64,000 bases of DNA from Enterobacter cloacae complex sp. R_G8 (GTDB lineage: Bacteria; Pseudomonadota; Gammaproteobacteria; Enterobacterales; Enterobacteriaceae), in assembly GCF_024599795.1 (NCBI RefSeq), contig NZ_CP102246.1, positions 434,001 to 498,000 on the forward strand, in the 5' to 3' direction. Of this stretch, positions 45,750-54,885 are shown in pieces; the stretch's first letter is position 1, and every line of letters begins with the position of its first letter. A program made the translations under genes and the position numbers. Below the pieces are notes generated by a model. That model did not search any database. It was not told where the DNA came from and worked only from the letters and a program-made list of their open reading frames with translations.

Positions 45750-46514
45750 GTGAAGATCTGCTTAGTGGATGAAACAGGCGCCGGAGACGGCGCCTTATCT
45801 GTTCTGGCGGCCCGCTGGGGGCTGGAGCACGATGAAGAAAACCTGATGGCGCTGGTGATGACGCCAGAGCATCTCGAATTACGTAAGCGCGACGAACCGA
45901 AACTCGGCGGGATTTTTGTCGACTTTGTCGGGGGCGCGATGGCACACCGGCGCAAGTTTGGCGGTGGCCGCGGTGAAGCGGTGGCCAAAGCGGTCGGTAT
46001 CAAGGGAAGCTATCTTCCGGACGTGGTGGATGCCACGGCAGGGCTGGGGCGTGATGCGTTTGTGCTGGCCTCGGTGGGCTGTCATGTGCGAATGCTGGAG
46101 CGCAATCCGGTGGTGGCCGCGTTGCTGGATGACGGCCTGACCCGTGGCTACGCGGACCCGGAAATCGGCCCGTGGTTGCAGGAACGTTTACAGCTGATCC
46201 ACGCCTCCAGCCTGACGGCGTTGACCGATATCTCCCCGCGCCCGCAGGTGGTCTATCTCGACCCGATGTTCCCGCATAAGCAGAAAAGCGCGCTGGTGAA
46301 AAAAGAGATGCGGGTGTTTCAGTCGCTGGTGGGGCCGGATCTGGATGCGGACGGCCTGCTGGAGCCTGCTCGTCAGCTCGCGACGAAGCGGGTGGTGGTG
46401 AAGCGCCCGGACTACGCGCCGCCGCTGGCGGACGTTGCGACGACCAACGCGGTGACCACCAAAGGGCACCGGTTTGATATTTATATCCCCTCACCCCAAC
46501 CCCTCTCCCCATAG
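45750..46514 (+). CDS. rsmJ: 16S rRNA m2G1516 methyltransferase RsmJ
   Basis: 254 residues from a GTG start at 45750, where the conserved N-terminus [19 protein letters not shown] begins. The SAM-binding region [17 protein letters not shown] and the catalytic YLDPMFPHK motif are intact. It methylates guanine 1516 of 16S rRNA. The usual C-terminus is replaced here by SPQPLSP, which is encoded inside the GGGAGAGGG-type repeat: the repeat provides the last codons and the TAG stop. It is expressed with prlC. Confidence 0.95.
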   Translation: MKICLVDETGAGDGALSVLAARWGLEHDEENLMALVMTPEHLELRKRDEPKLGGIFVDFVGGAMAHRRKFGGGRGEAVAKAVGIKGSYLPDVVDATAGLGRDAFVLASVGCHVRMLERNPVVAALLDDGLTRGYADPEIGPWLQERLQLIHASSLTALTDISPRPQVVYLDPMFPHKQKSALVKKEMRVFQSLVGPDLDADGLLEPARQLATKRVVVKRPDYAPPLADVATTNAVTTKGHRFDIYIPSPQPLSP

Positions 46515-46568
46515 GGGCGAGGGGCTCGATCCTTCCCTCTCCCTGTGGGAGAGGGTTAGGGTGAGGGG
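46488..46568. repeat. GGGAGAGGG-type repeat, two units (copy 3), overlapping rsmJ
   Basis: Unit 1 (46488-46523) is CCCCTCACCCCAACCCCTC followed by a short hairpin. Unit 2 (46534-46568) is CCCTCTCCC-TGT-GGGAGAGGG with tail TTAGGGTGAGGGG. They form facing arms between the convergent rsmJ and uspA. Unit 1 lies inside the rsmJ reading frame. Confidence 0.8.
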
Positions 46569-46580
46569 AATTTAATGCAC

Positions 46581-47018
46581 TTACTCGTCTTCTTCGTCAC
46601 GCAGCGGAACAATCAGCATATCCACATGAACGGTGTTGATCAGCTGACGCGCTGAGGACATCAACTTGCTCCAGAAGTCCTGATGGTGACCGCAAACCAC
46701 CAGATCCATATCGTATTTCTTGATCGCATCGACCAGCACCTGGCCCAGATCGCCGCTACCGCTTAAGGTTTCAGTGATCGGGTAACCCGCGTTGGTGGAC
46801 AGTTCGCTCAGGGCGTGGTGAGTTTCTTCGGAGATGCGCTTCTGCATATCGCCGAGATTAACGTCGATCAGACCGGTGTAAAGGTCGGAGTAATTCACAT
46901 CAACGTGAATCAGCGAAACTTTCGCGTTGTAGGGACGTGCCATGGATACTGCTTTATCAACCAGCACTTTGCTCTCCGGAGAGAGGTCTACCGCGATGAG
47001 AATGTGTTTGTAAGCCAT
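46581..47018 (-). CDS. uspA: Universal stress protein UspA
   Basis: 145 residues with the UspA start [20 protein letters not shown], the Usp alpha/beta fold and a C-terminal [21 protein letters not shown] cytosolic protein made under stress and growth arrest. It is divergent from uspB across a 280-bp intergenic region, as in E. coli. The last residues DEEDE are acidic. Confidence 0.97.
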   Translation of the reverse strand: MAYKHILIAVDLSPESKVLVDKAVSMARPYNAKVSLIHVDVNYSDLYTGLIDVNLGDMQKRISEETHHALSELSTNAGYPITETLSGSGDLGQVLVDAIKKYDMDLVVCGHHQDFWSKLMSSARQLINTVHVDMLIVPLRDEEDE

Positions 47019-47300
47019 AGTGTTACTCCTTCCTTAAGTTATCGATGACTAAACAGAAAGCCGTCGTCTGATGCTTTCATTACGGCCCAGTTAAACAAAA
47101 TTTTCAAGCTTTGGTGTTGATAACGATTAACCTTGTGGCAAAAAAATTAACGGATCTCCTACACTATTTAATGAGCCGTTCGGATATTAAAACGCGAACC
47201 GGATCGACTTTTGGTCATTCTTTCACTGAACTGTCTGTCAGGGCATTGGGGTGCGGTAGCTCAGAAGCCTTGCTTCGTGGGCGGACGCCGGGGAGGATGT

Positions 47301-47636
47301 ATGATTAGCACCGTCGCATTGTTTTGGGCGTTATGCGTAGTTTGCATAGTGAATATGGCGCGCTACTTCTCATCGTTACGTGCGCTGTTAGTGGTACTTC
47401 GTGGTTGCGATCCGTTGCTTTATCAGTATGTGGACGGTGGAGGGTTCTTCACCTCGCATGGACAGCCCAGCAAGCAGATGCGTCTGGTGGGATATATCTA
47501 CTACCAGCGTTACCGGGATCATCATGATGAAGAGTTTATCCGCCGCTGCGAGCGCCTGCGTCGCCAGTTCATTTTGACCAGCGCCCTGTGTGGCCTGGTC
47601 GTCGTCAGTATGATTGCCTTAATGATTTGGCACTGA
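47301..47636 (+). CDS. uspB: Universal stress protein UspB
   Basis: 111 residues from the ATG at 47301, preceded by GGGAGG; the E. coli protein has the same length. Membrane segments lie at about 4-22 ([18 protein letters not shown]) and at the C-terminus ([17 protein letters not shown]). In E. coli it is RpoS-dependent and needed for ethanol resistance in stationary phase. A strong terminator follows within five bases. Confidence 0.96.
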   Translation: MISTVALFWALCVVCIVNMARYFSSLRALLVVLRGCDPLLYQYVDGGGFFTSHGQPSKQMRLVGYIYYQRYRDHHDEEFIRRCERLRRQFILTSALCGLVVVSMIALMIWH

Positions 47637-47640
47637 GCAT

Positions 47641-47676
47641 AAAAAAAGCGGGTCAGTTTCCTGACCCGCTTTTTTG
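47641..47676. terminator. Bidirectional terminator between uspB and pitA
   Basis: Stem AGCGGGTCAG / CTGACCCGCT with loop TTTC, an A-run on the left and a T-run on the right. It can terminate both the uspB (plus) and pitA (minus) transcripts. Confidence 0.92.
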
Positions 47677-47690
47677 TCGCCTTCAGCCAA

Positions 47691-49190
47691 TTAAATCAGC
47701 TTCAGCGCAATCCAGTACAACCCGCCCGAGAGCAGGATAGATGCCGGAAGCGTAAACACCCAGGCCATCAGAATGTTGGTCACGGTTTTGCGTTGCAGAC
47801 CGCCGCCATCAACAATCATGGTACCTGCCACGGACGAAGAGAGTACGTGGGTGGTGGAGACCGGCATACCGGTGTAGCTTGCCAGACCGATAGAGACCGC
47901 CGCCGTCATCTGCGCGGACATGCCCTGCGCATAGGTCATGCCTTTCTTACCGATCTTCTCGCCGATGGTGGTTGCCACACGACGCCAGCCAATCATCGTA
48001 CCGATACCCAGTGCCAGCGCGACAGCCATGATGATCCAGATTGGCGCGTACTCAATGGTGTTGAGCATGTCGCTTTTCAGTTTCTTCAGCAGACGCTTGT
48101 CGTCAGCATTCACGTCTGGCAGCTTCGCGACTTTGTCGGTCACGTCAGAGATGCAGAGCATAATGCGACGCAGCTGACCACGCTGTTCAACGGCCAGTTT
48201 GTCGTAGCTTTCGATATCGCCCAGCATGCCCTTGGCACGTTCCAGTGCGTTAATCGCGTTAGCCGGATGGCAGTGGAACTCACCTGGTGCGGTGGTCGCA
48301 CCCGCTTCAGGAGACGGGATCAGCTGGTCAACGCCGGTTGCTTTCTTCAGCAGATCGGGATGCTGCTGGAAGTAAACTTCAACGTTGTTGATGGCATCAC
48401 GGGTACGGGTGATTTCGTATCCGGAAGCATTCATGTTGACCACGAAGCCCGCTGGCGCAACACCAATCAGTACCAGCATCACCAGACCAATGCCTTTCTG
48501 GCCGTCGTTCGCGCCGTGAGAGAAGGCCACGCCGATGGCGGAGATGATCAGGGCAATACGTGTCCAGAATGGCGGCTTTTTCTTGCCGTCTTTCTTCTCA
48601 CGCTCTGCTGGCGTCAGGTGGATACGCGCACGTTTTTTCGTGTTGCTCCAGTAGCGACGCAGGATGAAGATTAACCCACCTGCAACCACCAGACCGACGA
48701 TAGGCGAGATGATCAGAGAGCCGAAAATGCCCAATACTTTCGGGATATTCAGCGCATCAACGACGGAAGTGCCGGTCATCAGGGCGTTGGTTAACCCGAT
48801 ACCGATAATGGCGCCGATGAGGGTGTGAGAACTGGATGCAGGCAGGCCGAAATACCAGGTACCGAGGTTCCAGATAATTGCAGCAAGCAGCATTGAGAAC
48901 ACCATAGCGAGGCCATGGCCAGAACTTACGTTAAGCAGCAGATCCGTTGGCAGCATATGCACAATGGCATACGCAACGCTCAGTCCACCCAGAAGGACAC
49001 CAAAAAAGTTAAATACCGCCGCCATCACGACCGCCAGTTGCGATCGCATTGCGCGAGTGTAGATAACCGTTGCTACTGCGTTTGCAGTGTCGTGGAAGCC
49101 GTTGATCGCTTCGTAAAACAGTACAAAAACCAGAGCAAGCAATAATAAAAGCCCGGTATGTAAATCCAGGCCGGCAAACAAATGTAGCAT
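47691..49190 (-). CDS. pitA: Low-affinity inorganic phosphate transporter PitA
   Basis: 499 residues, the length of E. coli PitA. The two inverted PiT signature motifs are present ([18 protein letters not shown] near the N-terminus and [12 protein letters not shown] in the second half), separated by a large hydrophilic loop; about ten membrane segments. It carries metal-phosphate with protons across the inner membrane. It is the neighbour of uspB, as in E. coli. Confidence 0.97.
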   Translation of the reverse strand: MLHLFAGLDLHTGLLLLLALVFVLFYEAINGFHDTANAVATVIYTRAMRSQLAVVMAAVFNFFGVLLGGLSVAYAIVHMLPTDLLLNVSSGHGLAMVFSMLLAAIIWNLGTWYFGLPASSSHTLIGAIIGIGLTNALMTGTSVVDALNIPKVLGIFGSLIISPIVGLVVAGGLIFILRRYWSNTKKRARIHLTPAEREKKDGKKKPPFWTRIALIISAIGVAFSHGANDGQKGIGLVMLVLIGVAPAGFVVNMNASGYEITRTRDAINNVEVYFQQHPDLLKKATGVDQLIPSPEAGATTAPGEFHCHPANAINALERAKGMLGDIESYDKLAVEQRGQLRRIMLCISDVTDKVAKLPDVNADDKRLLKKLKSDMLNTIEYAPIWIIMAVALALGIGTMIGWRRVATTIGEKIGKKGMTYAQGMSAQMTAAVSIGLASYTGMPVSTTHVLSSSVAGTMIVDGGGLQRKTVTNILMAWVFTLPASILLSGGLYWIALKLI

Positions 49191-49418
49191 AGGACGTTAC
49201 GCCATTTTGAGGACATGAACGCGGCGCATTATCCAGGACAAATGCGCGGCGGGCAAAGTGAAATATAGACTTTTTTTGACATACCACCTGATTTGGGAAA
49301 AGTGCCTGAAAGGATATTCTTTAAATTTCAATGAAATGGCTTTGTAATATCTTTTTACGCTGGTGTGACCACAGAGGAAACTTTACAATCCGCGGCAGTG
49401 AACAAAGAGGGTTTTGAC

Positions 49419-50615
49419 GTGGAAAGGTTTGATGCCGTGGTAATTGGCGCCGGTGCGGCGGGTATGTTTTGTGCGGCGATGGCCGGACAGGCGGGTCGTC
49501 GCGTGCTGCTGCTGGATAACGGTAAAAAGCCCGGGCGCAAGATCCTGATGTCTGGCGGCGGTCGCTGCAACTTTACGAACCTGTATGTCGAACCCGCGGC
49601 CTATCTGAGCCAGAACCGCCATTTTTGTAAATCTGCGCTGGCGCGTTATACCCAGTGGGACTTTATCGGGCTGGTGGGTAAGCACGGCATCGCGTGGCAT
49701 GAGAAGACGCTGGGACAGCTGTTCTGCGACGACTCCGCGCAGCAGATTGTCGATATGCTGGTGGCCGAGTGCGAGAAGGGCGGCGTGGTGATGCGCCTGC
49801 GCACGGAAGTGCTGGAGGTGGCGCGCGACGAGCAGGGCTATACGCTGCAGCTCAACGGTGAAACCGTTAGCGCCGATAACCTGGTCATTGCCAGCGGTGG
49901 TCTGTCGATGCCGGGGCTGGGCGCCTCGCCATTCGGCTACAAAATTGCCGAGCAGTTTGGCCTGAAGGTGCTGCCAACGCGTGCGGGACTGGTTCCTTTT
50001 ACTCTGCACAAACCGCTTCTGGAACAGCTTCAGACGCTTTCTGGCGTTTCTGTACCTTCCGTTATTACCGCCGAAGACGGAACGGTGTTCCGCGAAAACC
50101 TGCTCTTTACCCATCGTGGCCTCTCGGGGCCGGCGGTGCTGCAAATCTCCAGCTACTGGCAGCCGGGCGAGTTCGTCACGGTTAACCTGCTGCCGGAGCG
50201 CGATCTGGATGCGTTCCTCAATGAACAGCGTGCGGCGCACCCGAATCAGAGTCTGAAAAATACCCTGGCGATGCAGTTGCCAAAGCGTCTGGTGGAGTGT
50301 TTGCAGGGGTTAGGGCAGATCCCGGATGTTTCCCTTAAGCAGCTTAACAGCCGCGAGCAGGAGACGTTGGTAGAGACCCTGACAAACTGGCGTGTGCAGC
50401 CCAACGGCACCGAAGGCTACCGCACGGCGGAGGTCACGCTGGGCGGCGTCGACACGAATGAGCTCTCCTCTCGCACCATGGAAGCGCGCAACGTGCCGGG
50501 GCTCTACTTCATCGGTGAAGTGATGGATGTGACCGGCTGGCTCGGTGGGTATAACTTCCAGTGGGCGTGGGCCAGTGCCTGGGCGTGTGCGCAGGCGCTG
50601 GCAGAGAAGCCCTGA
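49419..50615 (+). CDS. yhiN: NAD(P)/FAD-dependent oxidoreductase YhiN (HI0933 family)
   Basis: 398 residues from a GTG at 49419, which has GAGG eight bases upstream and matches the E. coli N-terminus (ERFDAVVIGAGAAGMFCAAM). The frame opens at 49365 without support. It carries the GAGAAG dinucleotide-binding motif and the family motifs MSGGGRCNFTN and VTGWLGGYNFQWAWASAWA. It is a flavoprotein of the HI0933/BaiN family with no firmly known reaction in E. coli. The 228-bp gap upstream contains the divergent pitA promoter. It converges with the 2-hydroxyacid dehydrogenase. Confidence 0.93.
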   Translation: MERFDAVVIGAGAAGMFCAAMAGQAGRRVLLLDNGKKPGRKILMSGGGRCNFTNLYVEPAAYLSQNRHFCKSALARYTQWDFIGLVGKHGIAWHEKTLGQLFCDDSAQQIVDMLVAECEKGGVVMRLRTEVLEVARDEQGYTLQLNGETVSADNLVIASGGLSMPGLGASPFGYKIAEQFGLKVLPTRAGLVPFTLHKPLLEQLQTLSGVSVPSVITAEDGTVFRENLLFTHRGLSGPAVLQISSYWQPGEFVTVNLLPERDLDAFLNEQRAAHPNQSLKNTLAMQLPKRLVECLQGLGQIPDVSLKQLNSREQETLVETLTNWRVQPNGTEGYRTAEVTLGGVDTNELSSRTMEARNVPGLYFIGEVMDVTGWLGGYNFQWAWASAWACAQALAEKP

Positions 50616-50631
50616 GGGAGTCCATTTTGGA

Positions 50632-51585
50632 TTAGCGGCTCGCGGTAAGCGTTGTTTCTTCAGCTTCACGCACAACGTCTACAATATTGCTGGCCGCCAC
50701 AGTACCCATTTTGATATACGACGCTGCGCTGACGCCGCCAATATGAGGGGAGATAATGACGTTCTCGACCCCCTGCCAGAGGTGCGGAGCGGTCAGGGGT
50801 TCGCTGGTAAAGCTGTCCAGCCCCGCGCTGTGCAAGGTTCGATTCTTTAGCGCCGCGAGCAATGAACGATCGTCAATCAAGCCGCCGCGTGCCGTATTCA
50901 CCAGAATAGCGTTTCGCTTAACGTATGCGAGCGTCTCTGCATTGATCATGCCCCGATTTTCGTCGGTGAGCGGACAATGCAACGAAATCACATCGGAACG
51001 GGAAAGAAGGTCGGTCAGGGTGTCAGTGCGCTGGCACACGTCAGGCATTGTTTTAGCGAAGGGATCGTAAGCCAGAACCCGCATTCCGAAGACGTGCCCT
51101 ATCTTCGCCACCCGTGAGCCAATCGCTCCCAGACCGATCAGTCCCAGCGTCAGCCCTTCCAGTTCAATAGATTTATGCGTGGCCTTATCCCAGTGGCCTT
51201 CGCGCAGTCGCGTGTCCAGAGATACCACCGATTTGGCGCAGGCGAGAATCAACGCCCAGGTGTGTTCAGCCACCGCCGCCGCGTTAGCTCCCGGTGCAGA
51301 GCGGACGGCGATATTACGCTCAGCCGCTGCCACCTGGTCTATCACATCGATCCCGCTTCCGTGCTTGGAAATAACCTGCAGGGCTGGTGCTGCATCCATG
51401 ATTTTCGCGCTAATCTTGCCGTAACGTACCAGTATTGCCACCGGATTATGCTGTTCACACAGTGCAGTCAGCTCATCCTCCGTGGGCTGACGACCCGCAA
51501 ACACCACCTCAAAGTCGTGCAATATCGCCATGGCTTGCTCTGCCAGGTCGCTCCCGGTTACCAGGACTACCTTCTTATTTGTCAT
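50632..51585 (-). CDS. D-2-hydroxyacid dehydrogenase
   Basis: 317 residues. Typical D-isomer-specific 2-hydroxyacid dehydrogenase: N-terminal substrate-binding half, then GLIGLGAIGSRVAKIGHVFG (NAD-binding), the catalytic Arg in NTARGGLID, Glu in the FTSEP region and His in ISPHIGGVS. It should interconvert a 2-hydroxyacid and a 2-oxoacid with NAD(P). Its ATG overlaps the stop of the RraA-like gene by one base (TAATG), so the two are translated together. The actual substrate is not clear; the RraA-like partner suggests a branched 2-oxoacid or hydroxy-acid route. Confidence 0.88.
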   Translation of the reverse strand: MTNKKVVLVTGSDLAEQAMAILHDFEVVFAGRQPTEDELTALCEQHNPVAILVRYGKISAKIMDAAPALQVISKHGSGIDVIDQVAAAERNIAVRSAPGANAAAVAEHTWALILACAKSVVSLDTRLREGHWDKATHKSIELEGLTLGLIGLGAIGSRVAKIGHVFGMRVLAYDPFAKTMPDVCQRTDTLTDLLSRSDVISLHCPLTDENRGMINAETLAYVKRNAILVNTARGGLIDDRSLLAALKNRTLHSAGLDSFTSEPLTAPHLWQGVENVIISPHIGGVSAASYIKMGTVAASNIVDVVREAEETTLTASR

Positions 51586-52277
51586 TACAGCGTTTCCCCG
51601 TCTGCCAGCATGCCCGCCTTACGCAGCGCGTCATTGAGCCAGTGTGGGCGTAAATCGCCCTCACGGATAGCAGCAAGACGTTTGGTCTCCATCTCGAGCT
51701 TCTCTTTTGCCAGACGGATTATCTGCTTAACGTCCTCGCGTGGGATCACCACCACGCCGTCGATATCGGCCACGACCAAATCTCCGGCCTGCACTGTCGC
51801 CCCGGCAACGGAAATGGGATGGTTCACCCGGCCAGAAATGGACTTTGTCGGGCCGCAGGGATTCAGACCCGCAGAGAAAACGGGATAGTTACCCTTGCTC
51901 AGTGTGTCGGCGTCACGCACCGCTCCGTCGATAATGATCCCTGCAATACCGCTCGCCTGAGCCTGGGTTGCCATGATTTCACCCATTAGCGCGCAGCTCA
52001 GATCGCCTTTGCCATCGACGACCAGCACATCGCCGGGCTGGGCAACGGCCATCGCGGCATGAATGGCCAGATTATCCCCGGGACGCACCTCAACGGTAAC
52101 TGCCGGACCCGCAACGGCCATGTGCGATGCCAACGGTTTGATTCGTCCATGCAGCGTACCGCGGCGCCCGGCGACATCCGCCAGTATGGCAGCCTGATAT
52201 TCGGCGGCCTGGCGGACCTCTTCAGCTGAAACGCGTTCGAACTGGCGATTGATCAATGATTTTTCAGAAACGGACAT
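51585..52277 (-). CDS. RraA-like aldolase/decarboxylase (HMG aldolase family)
   Basis: 230 residues from the ATG at 52277, which has GGAG six bases upstream (the frame starts at 52289). It carries the RraA/HMG-aldolase motifs: GDNLAIHAAMAVAQPGDVLV, GIIIDGAVRDAD with the Arg-Asp pair, and GDLVVADIDGVVVIP. In this family such proteins cleave 4-hydroxy-4-methyl-2-oxoglutarate or decarboxylate oxaloacetate; being in a catabolic operon, it is more likely an enzyme than an RNase E inhibitor. It is the first gene of a minus-strand operon with the dehydrogenase and is divergent from an IclR regulator. Confidence 0.85.
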   Translation of the reverse strand: MSVSEKSLINRQFERVSAEEVRQAAEYQAAILADVAGRRGTLHGRIKPLASHMAVAGPAVTVEVRPGDNLAIHAAMAVAQPGDVLVVDGKGDLSCALMGEIMATQAQASGIAGIIIDGAVRDADTLSKGNYPVFSAGLNPCGPTKSISGRVNHPISVAGATVQAGDLVVADIDGVVVIPREDVKQIIRLAKEKLEMETKRLAAIREGDLRPHWLNDALRKAGMLADGETL

Positions 52278-52300
52278 GACGCTCTCCATATTGTTTTACT

Positions 52301-52402
52301 GTGTACAATGCAGGTGTACAATACAAAACAACTATAGCGGTGTTGCTTTCCTTTTAGCCAGACCTGAGAAGGGGTTTGTGATGTAAACACGAAGTGACTC
52401 AC
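52301..52402. promoter_or_regulatory. Promoter/operator element 1 of the IclR module
   Basis: Contains direct repeats GTGTACAAT (52301-52309, 52314-52322), a CTATAGCG block (minus-strand -10 TATAGT, 52332-52339) and the palindrome GTGACTCAC (52394-52402). The TATAGCG-to-palindrome spacing is 61 bp, the same as in the MFS promoter at 54620-54689, and the sequence between is also related. It drives the RraA-like operon leftward and presumably iclR rightward. Confidence 0.7.
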
Positions 52403-52446
52403 AAAATTTGAGGTACACTCTCTGCCGGGCTGAAAAGGAGATAATG

Positions 52447-53184
52447 ATGGGGAATGAAGGCGTTGTAGCGGTTGAAAAAGCGCTGGCTTTACTGGATTGC
52501 TTCCGTCCTGGCGATGAAAGCCTGACGTTAACCGCCCTGGCGCAGCTATCGGGTTACCACAAAACCACGGTTTACCGCTTAATGAACTCTCTTGAACGGA
52601 TGAACTATGTCGTCAGGCATGATGACGGCAATTATGCGCTTGGCCCTCGTCTGCTTTATCTCGGTAAGCTGTATGAACAGTCTTTCCATCTTTCCCGGGT
52701 GGTTCAGCCGGAACTTCAGGCCTTGTCTCTGGCTTCCCAGGAGAGCGCCAGCTGGTATGTATTAGAAGGCGGGCAACGTCTGTGCCTGTTTAGGGCAGAA
52801 GCGTCACATGGGCTCCGTCACAGCAATCTCCCCGGCACCCAGTTCCCGCTGGACGATTCTGCTATCAGTAAGGTTCTACGCCATTGGGGCCTCAATGAGC
52901 CCCTGCCGGGCGGTGAGCCTGCGCTTCCGCTCTACACGGCAGGTGCCCGCGATCCCCATACCGCTGCGTTTGCGATGCCCGTCTTCGGCGTTCATGACAA
53001 ACTGATTGCGGCGCTGGCACTGACCGGTCCCATCTCACGACTGACGGAAGATCGCAGGGAGCAAGGTATTCGTCAGTTGATGCACGACACCGCCAGCCGC
53101 CTGTCACAGAAAATGGGGGCCAGTAAGCCCTTCTGTCAGCAGTTCTACGGGGAAACGAGCGACACAGCGGAAGAAAACCGTTAA
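52447..53184 (+). CDS. IclR-family transcriptional regulator
   Basis: 245 residues from the ATG at 52447, six bases after AAGGAG (an ATG at 52444 is too close to it). N-terminal IclR winged helix (EKALALLDCFRPGDESLTLT, SGYHKTTVYRLMNSLERMNY) and a C-terminal effector domain (FAMPVFGVHDKLIAALALTG). It lies between the RraA-like operon and the MFS gene and probably controls both through the shared element. The effector is probably the transported acid or an intermediate, by analogy with other IclR systems. Confidence 0.9.
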   Translation: MGNEGVVAVEKALALLDCFRPGDESLTLTALAQLSGYHKTTVYRLMNSLERMNYVVRHDDGNYALGPRLLYLGKLYEQSFHLSRVVQPELQALSLASQESASWYVLEGGQRLCLFRAEASHGLRHSNLPGTQFPLDDSAISKVLRHWGLNEPLPGGEPALPLYTAGARDPHTAAFAMPVFGVHDKLIAALALTGPISRLTEDRREQGIRQLMHDTASRLSQKMGASKPFCQQFYGETSDTAEENR

Positions 53185-53186
53185 CG

Positions 53187-53213
53187 AAAAGCGGGACACG
53201 CGTCCCGCTTTTG
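53187..53213. terminator. Bidirectional terminator between iclR and the MFS gene
   Basis: Stem AAAAGCGGGAC / GTCCCGCTTTT with loop ACGC. A-rich on one side and T-rich on the other, serving both convergent genes. Confidence 0.88.
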
Positions 53214-53219
53214 TCATTG

Positions 53220-54554
53220 CTAATGCGTGACCTGATTTTCGTGTAGCTGAGCGTTACGGGCCTGTCGTCCCATAATGAGTACTGCGATACCTCCCGCCAC
53301 ACACAGCGCCGCCAGCGGAAGCATCGCCAGCGTGTAGCTGCCCGTCCGCTCATTAATAATACCGTATGCATTGACCATGACCGCGCCGCCGATCAGGTTA
53401 GCAATAGCGCCAATTGCGGCGAGTCCTGCAGCCGCCGAGGTACTGCTCATCCAGCCGGACGCCAGCGCCCAGAAAGGCCCTTTCATTGAATAAGCGCCGA
53501 TGAGCATGATGCTGAGAATAACAATGGTGGCAGCAAGGGAGACGCTGACAAATGCGGCAAATACGCCTGCGGCAATCATGAAAAGCGTCAGCGCAGTATG
53601 CCAGCGGCGTTCGTTGGTTCGGTCAGAACTTCGTCCCCATACAATCATGAGTACGGATGCCAGACCGTACGGGATGGCGTTGAACAGGCCTGTCTCAAGA
53701 TTATTGAGATGGAAGGATTTCAGCAGTTGAGGAGACCATACGCTGATGGTGGTGCCAGCAGACGATGCGCCAGCGTAAATCAGCGCCAGCAGCCAGATTT
53801 GGCGATGTTTCAATAACTGCCACGTCGTTTGATGTCCAATATTCTTTTGCTGATTGCGCTCGTTTTCCAGCGTGGTTTCCAGCCATTGCTTTTGTTCACT
53901 GCTGAGCCAGTTCGCCTGATGAGGGCGATCGCGGAGAATAAACCAGGCGGCAATGCCGAGCAGTACGGCGGGCAAACCTTCAATGATAAACAGCAGGTGC
54001 CAGCCACGCAGACCCAGCCAGCCGTCCATCGACAGTATCAACCCGGAAAGCGGGGAGCCGATGAAGTTGGCGAGTGGGATGGCGACCATAAAGGAGGCAA
54101 TAATGCGTGCGCGATAGCGGGAAGGGATCCACCAGGTCAGATAAAGCACGACGCCAGGGAAGAAGCCCGCCTCTGCGGCGCCGAGAAGAAAACGGACGAT
54201 ATAGAGCGACGTGGTGTTCTGAACCAGCGACATACACATGGACACAATGCCCCAGCTAATCATAATGCGCGGGATCCACAGTCGTGCGCCGACTTTTTGC
54301 ATCGCCAGGTTGCTTGGCACTTCAAACAAAAAATAGGCCACAAAGTAGAGACTGCTGGCGAAACCAAATGCCGCTTTGCTGAGACCGAGATCCTCATTCA
54401 TCTGCAGCGATGCCATGCCGATGTTCCCGCGATCGATAATGGAGATCAGATAGCTGACGATGAGAAACGGCAGGATACGCCAGATGACCTTCCGCATCGT
54501 CTCCTTTTCTATCCCCTCACTGGTGGTAGCGCCATAACGCGTTTGTTCTGTCAT
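53220..54554 (-). CDS. MFS transporter, anion:cation symporter type
   Basis: 444 residues with twelve membrane segments. The sequence pattern (IIDRGNIGMASLQMNEDLGL, then FFPGVVLYLTWWIPSRYRAR) is that of the anion:cation symporter family, which takes up organic acids such as tartrate, galactonate or phthalate. GAGG lies before the ATG. Its promoter is a near-duplicate of the one for the RraA-like operon, so it likely imports the compound handled by those enzymes. Confidence 0.88.
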   Translation of the reverse strand: MTEQTRYGATTSEGIEKETMRKVIWRILPFLIVSYLISIIDRGNIGMASLQMNEDLGLSKAAFGFASSLYFVAYFLFEVPSNLAMQKVGARLWIPRIMISWGIVSMCMSLVQNTTSLYIVRFLLGAAEAGFFPGVVLYLTWWIPSRYRARIIASFMVAIPLANFIGSPLSGLILSMDGWLGLRGWHLLFIIEGLPAVLLGIAAWFILRDRPHQANWLSSEQKQWLETTLENERNQQKNIGHQTTWQLLKHRQIWLLALIYAGASSAGTTISVWSPQLLKSFHLNNLETGLFNAIPYGLASVLMIVWGRSSDRTNERRWHTALTLFMIAAGVFAAFVSVSLAATIVILSIMLIGAYSMKGPFWALASGWMSSTSAAAGLAAIGAIANLIGGAVMVNAYGIINERTGSYTLAMLPLAALCVAGGIAVLIMGRQARNAQLHENQVTH

Positions 54555-54607
54555 TGTGTCCTCGCAGGGTCTGTTCTTGGTTTTATCAGGTACAACTCAG
54601 TTTTATT

Positions 54608-54692
54608 TAACAAAACCACTATAGCGACGTTGCGTTATTTTTATCCAGTGAATGGAAGGTTTAAATTATGTAAATAAGAGGTGACTCACATA
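54608..54692 (-). promoter_or_regulatory. Promoter/operator element 2 of the IclR module
   Basis: ACAAAACCACTATAGCG (from 54610), then GTTGCGTT, a CCAG block, ATGTAAATA and the palindrome GTGACTCAC (54681-54689). It aligns along its length with element 1 at 52321-52402, including the 61-bp distance from TATAGCG to the palindrome, and is placed similarly ahead of its gene (about 66 bp versus 56 bp). Confidence 0.7.
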
Positions 54693-54885
54693 TCAGGCGC
54701 GTTACGCAAAGCGCCTAAACGGCAGATGCGTCACCCCACATTGTGAGGTAAAGTACACGCCTTGCGCAGCCACAGAGCTGCGGTTTGAAGGGGGGGAACC
54801 GGTGTAAAACCGTTCCATCTTTTTCTCTGCTGGCATATGCCAGTCTGCATGGTTTTTGTGTTTTGCCTCTAAAAAAGGGTTGTGT
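54693..54885 (+). promoter_or_regulatory. Structured leader region of the terC-like gene
   Basis: Hairpins GCAGC-CACAGA-GCTGC, GGAACCGGT / ACCGTTCC with a one-base bulge, and the 14-bp palindrome CTGGCATATGCCAG, followed by a seven-codon ORF MVFVFCL (54849-54872) that ends 13 bases before the gene. It suggests post-transcriptional control. The conserved core of the manganese (yybP-ykoY) riboswitch is not present. Confidence 0.4.

Noticed and set aside
54693..54885. Manganese (yybP-ykoY) riboswitch upstream of the terC-like gene
   Set aside because: The conserved GGGGAGTAG and GCAAGACC core segments are absent; only generic hairpins are seen.
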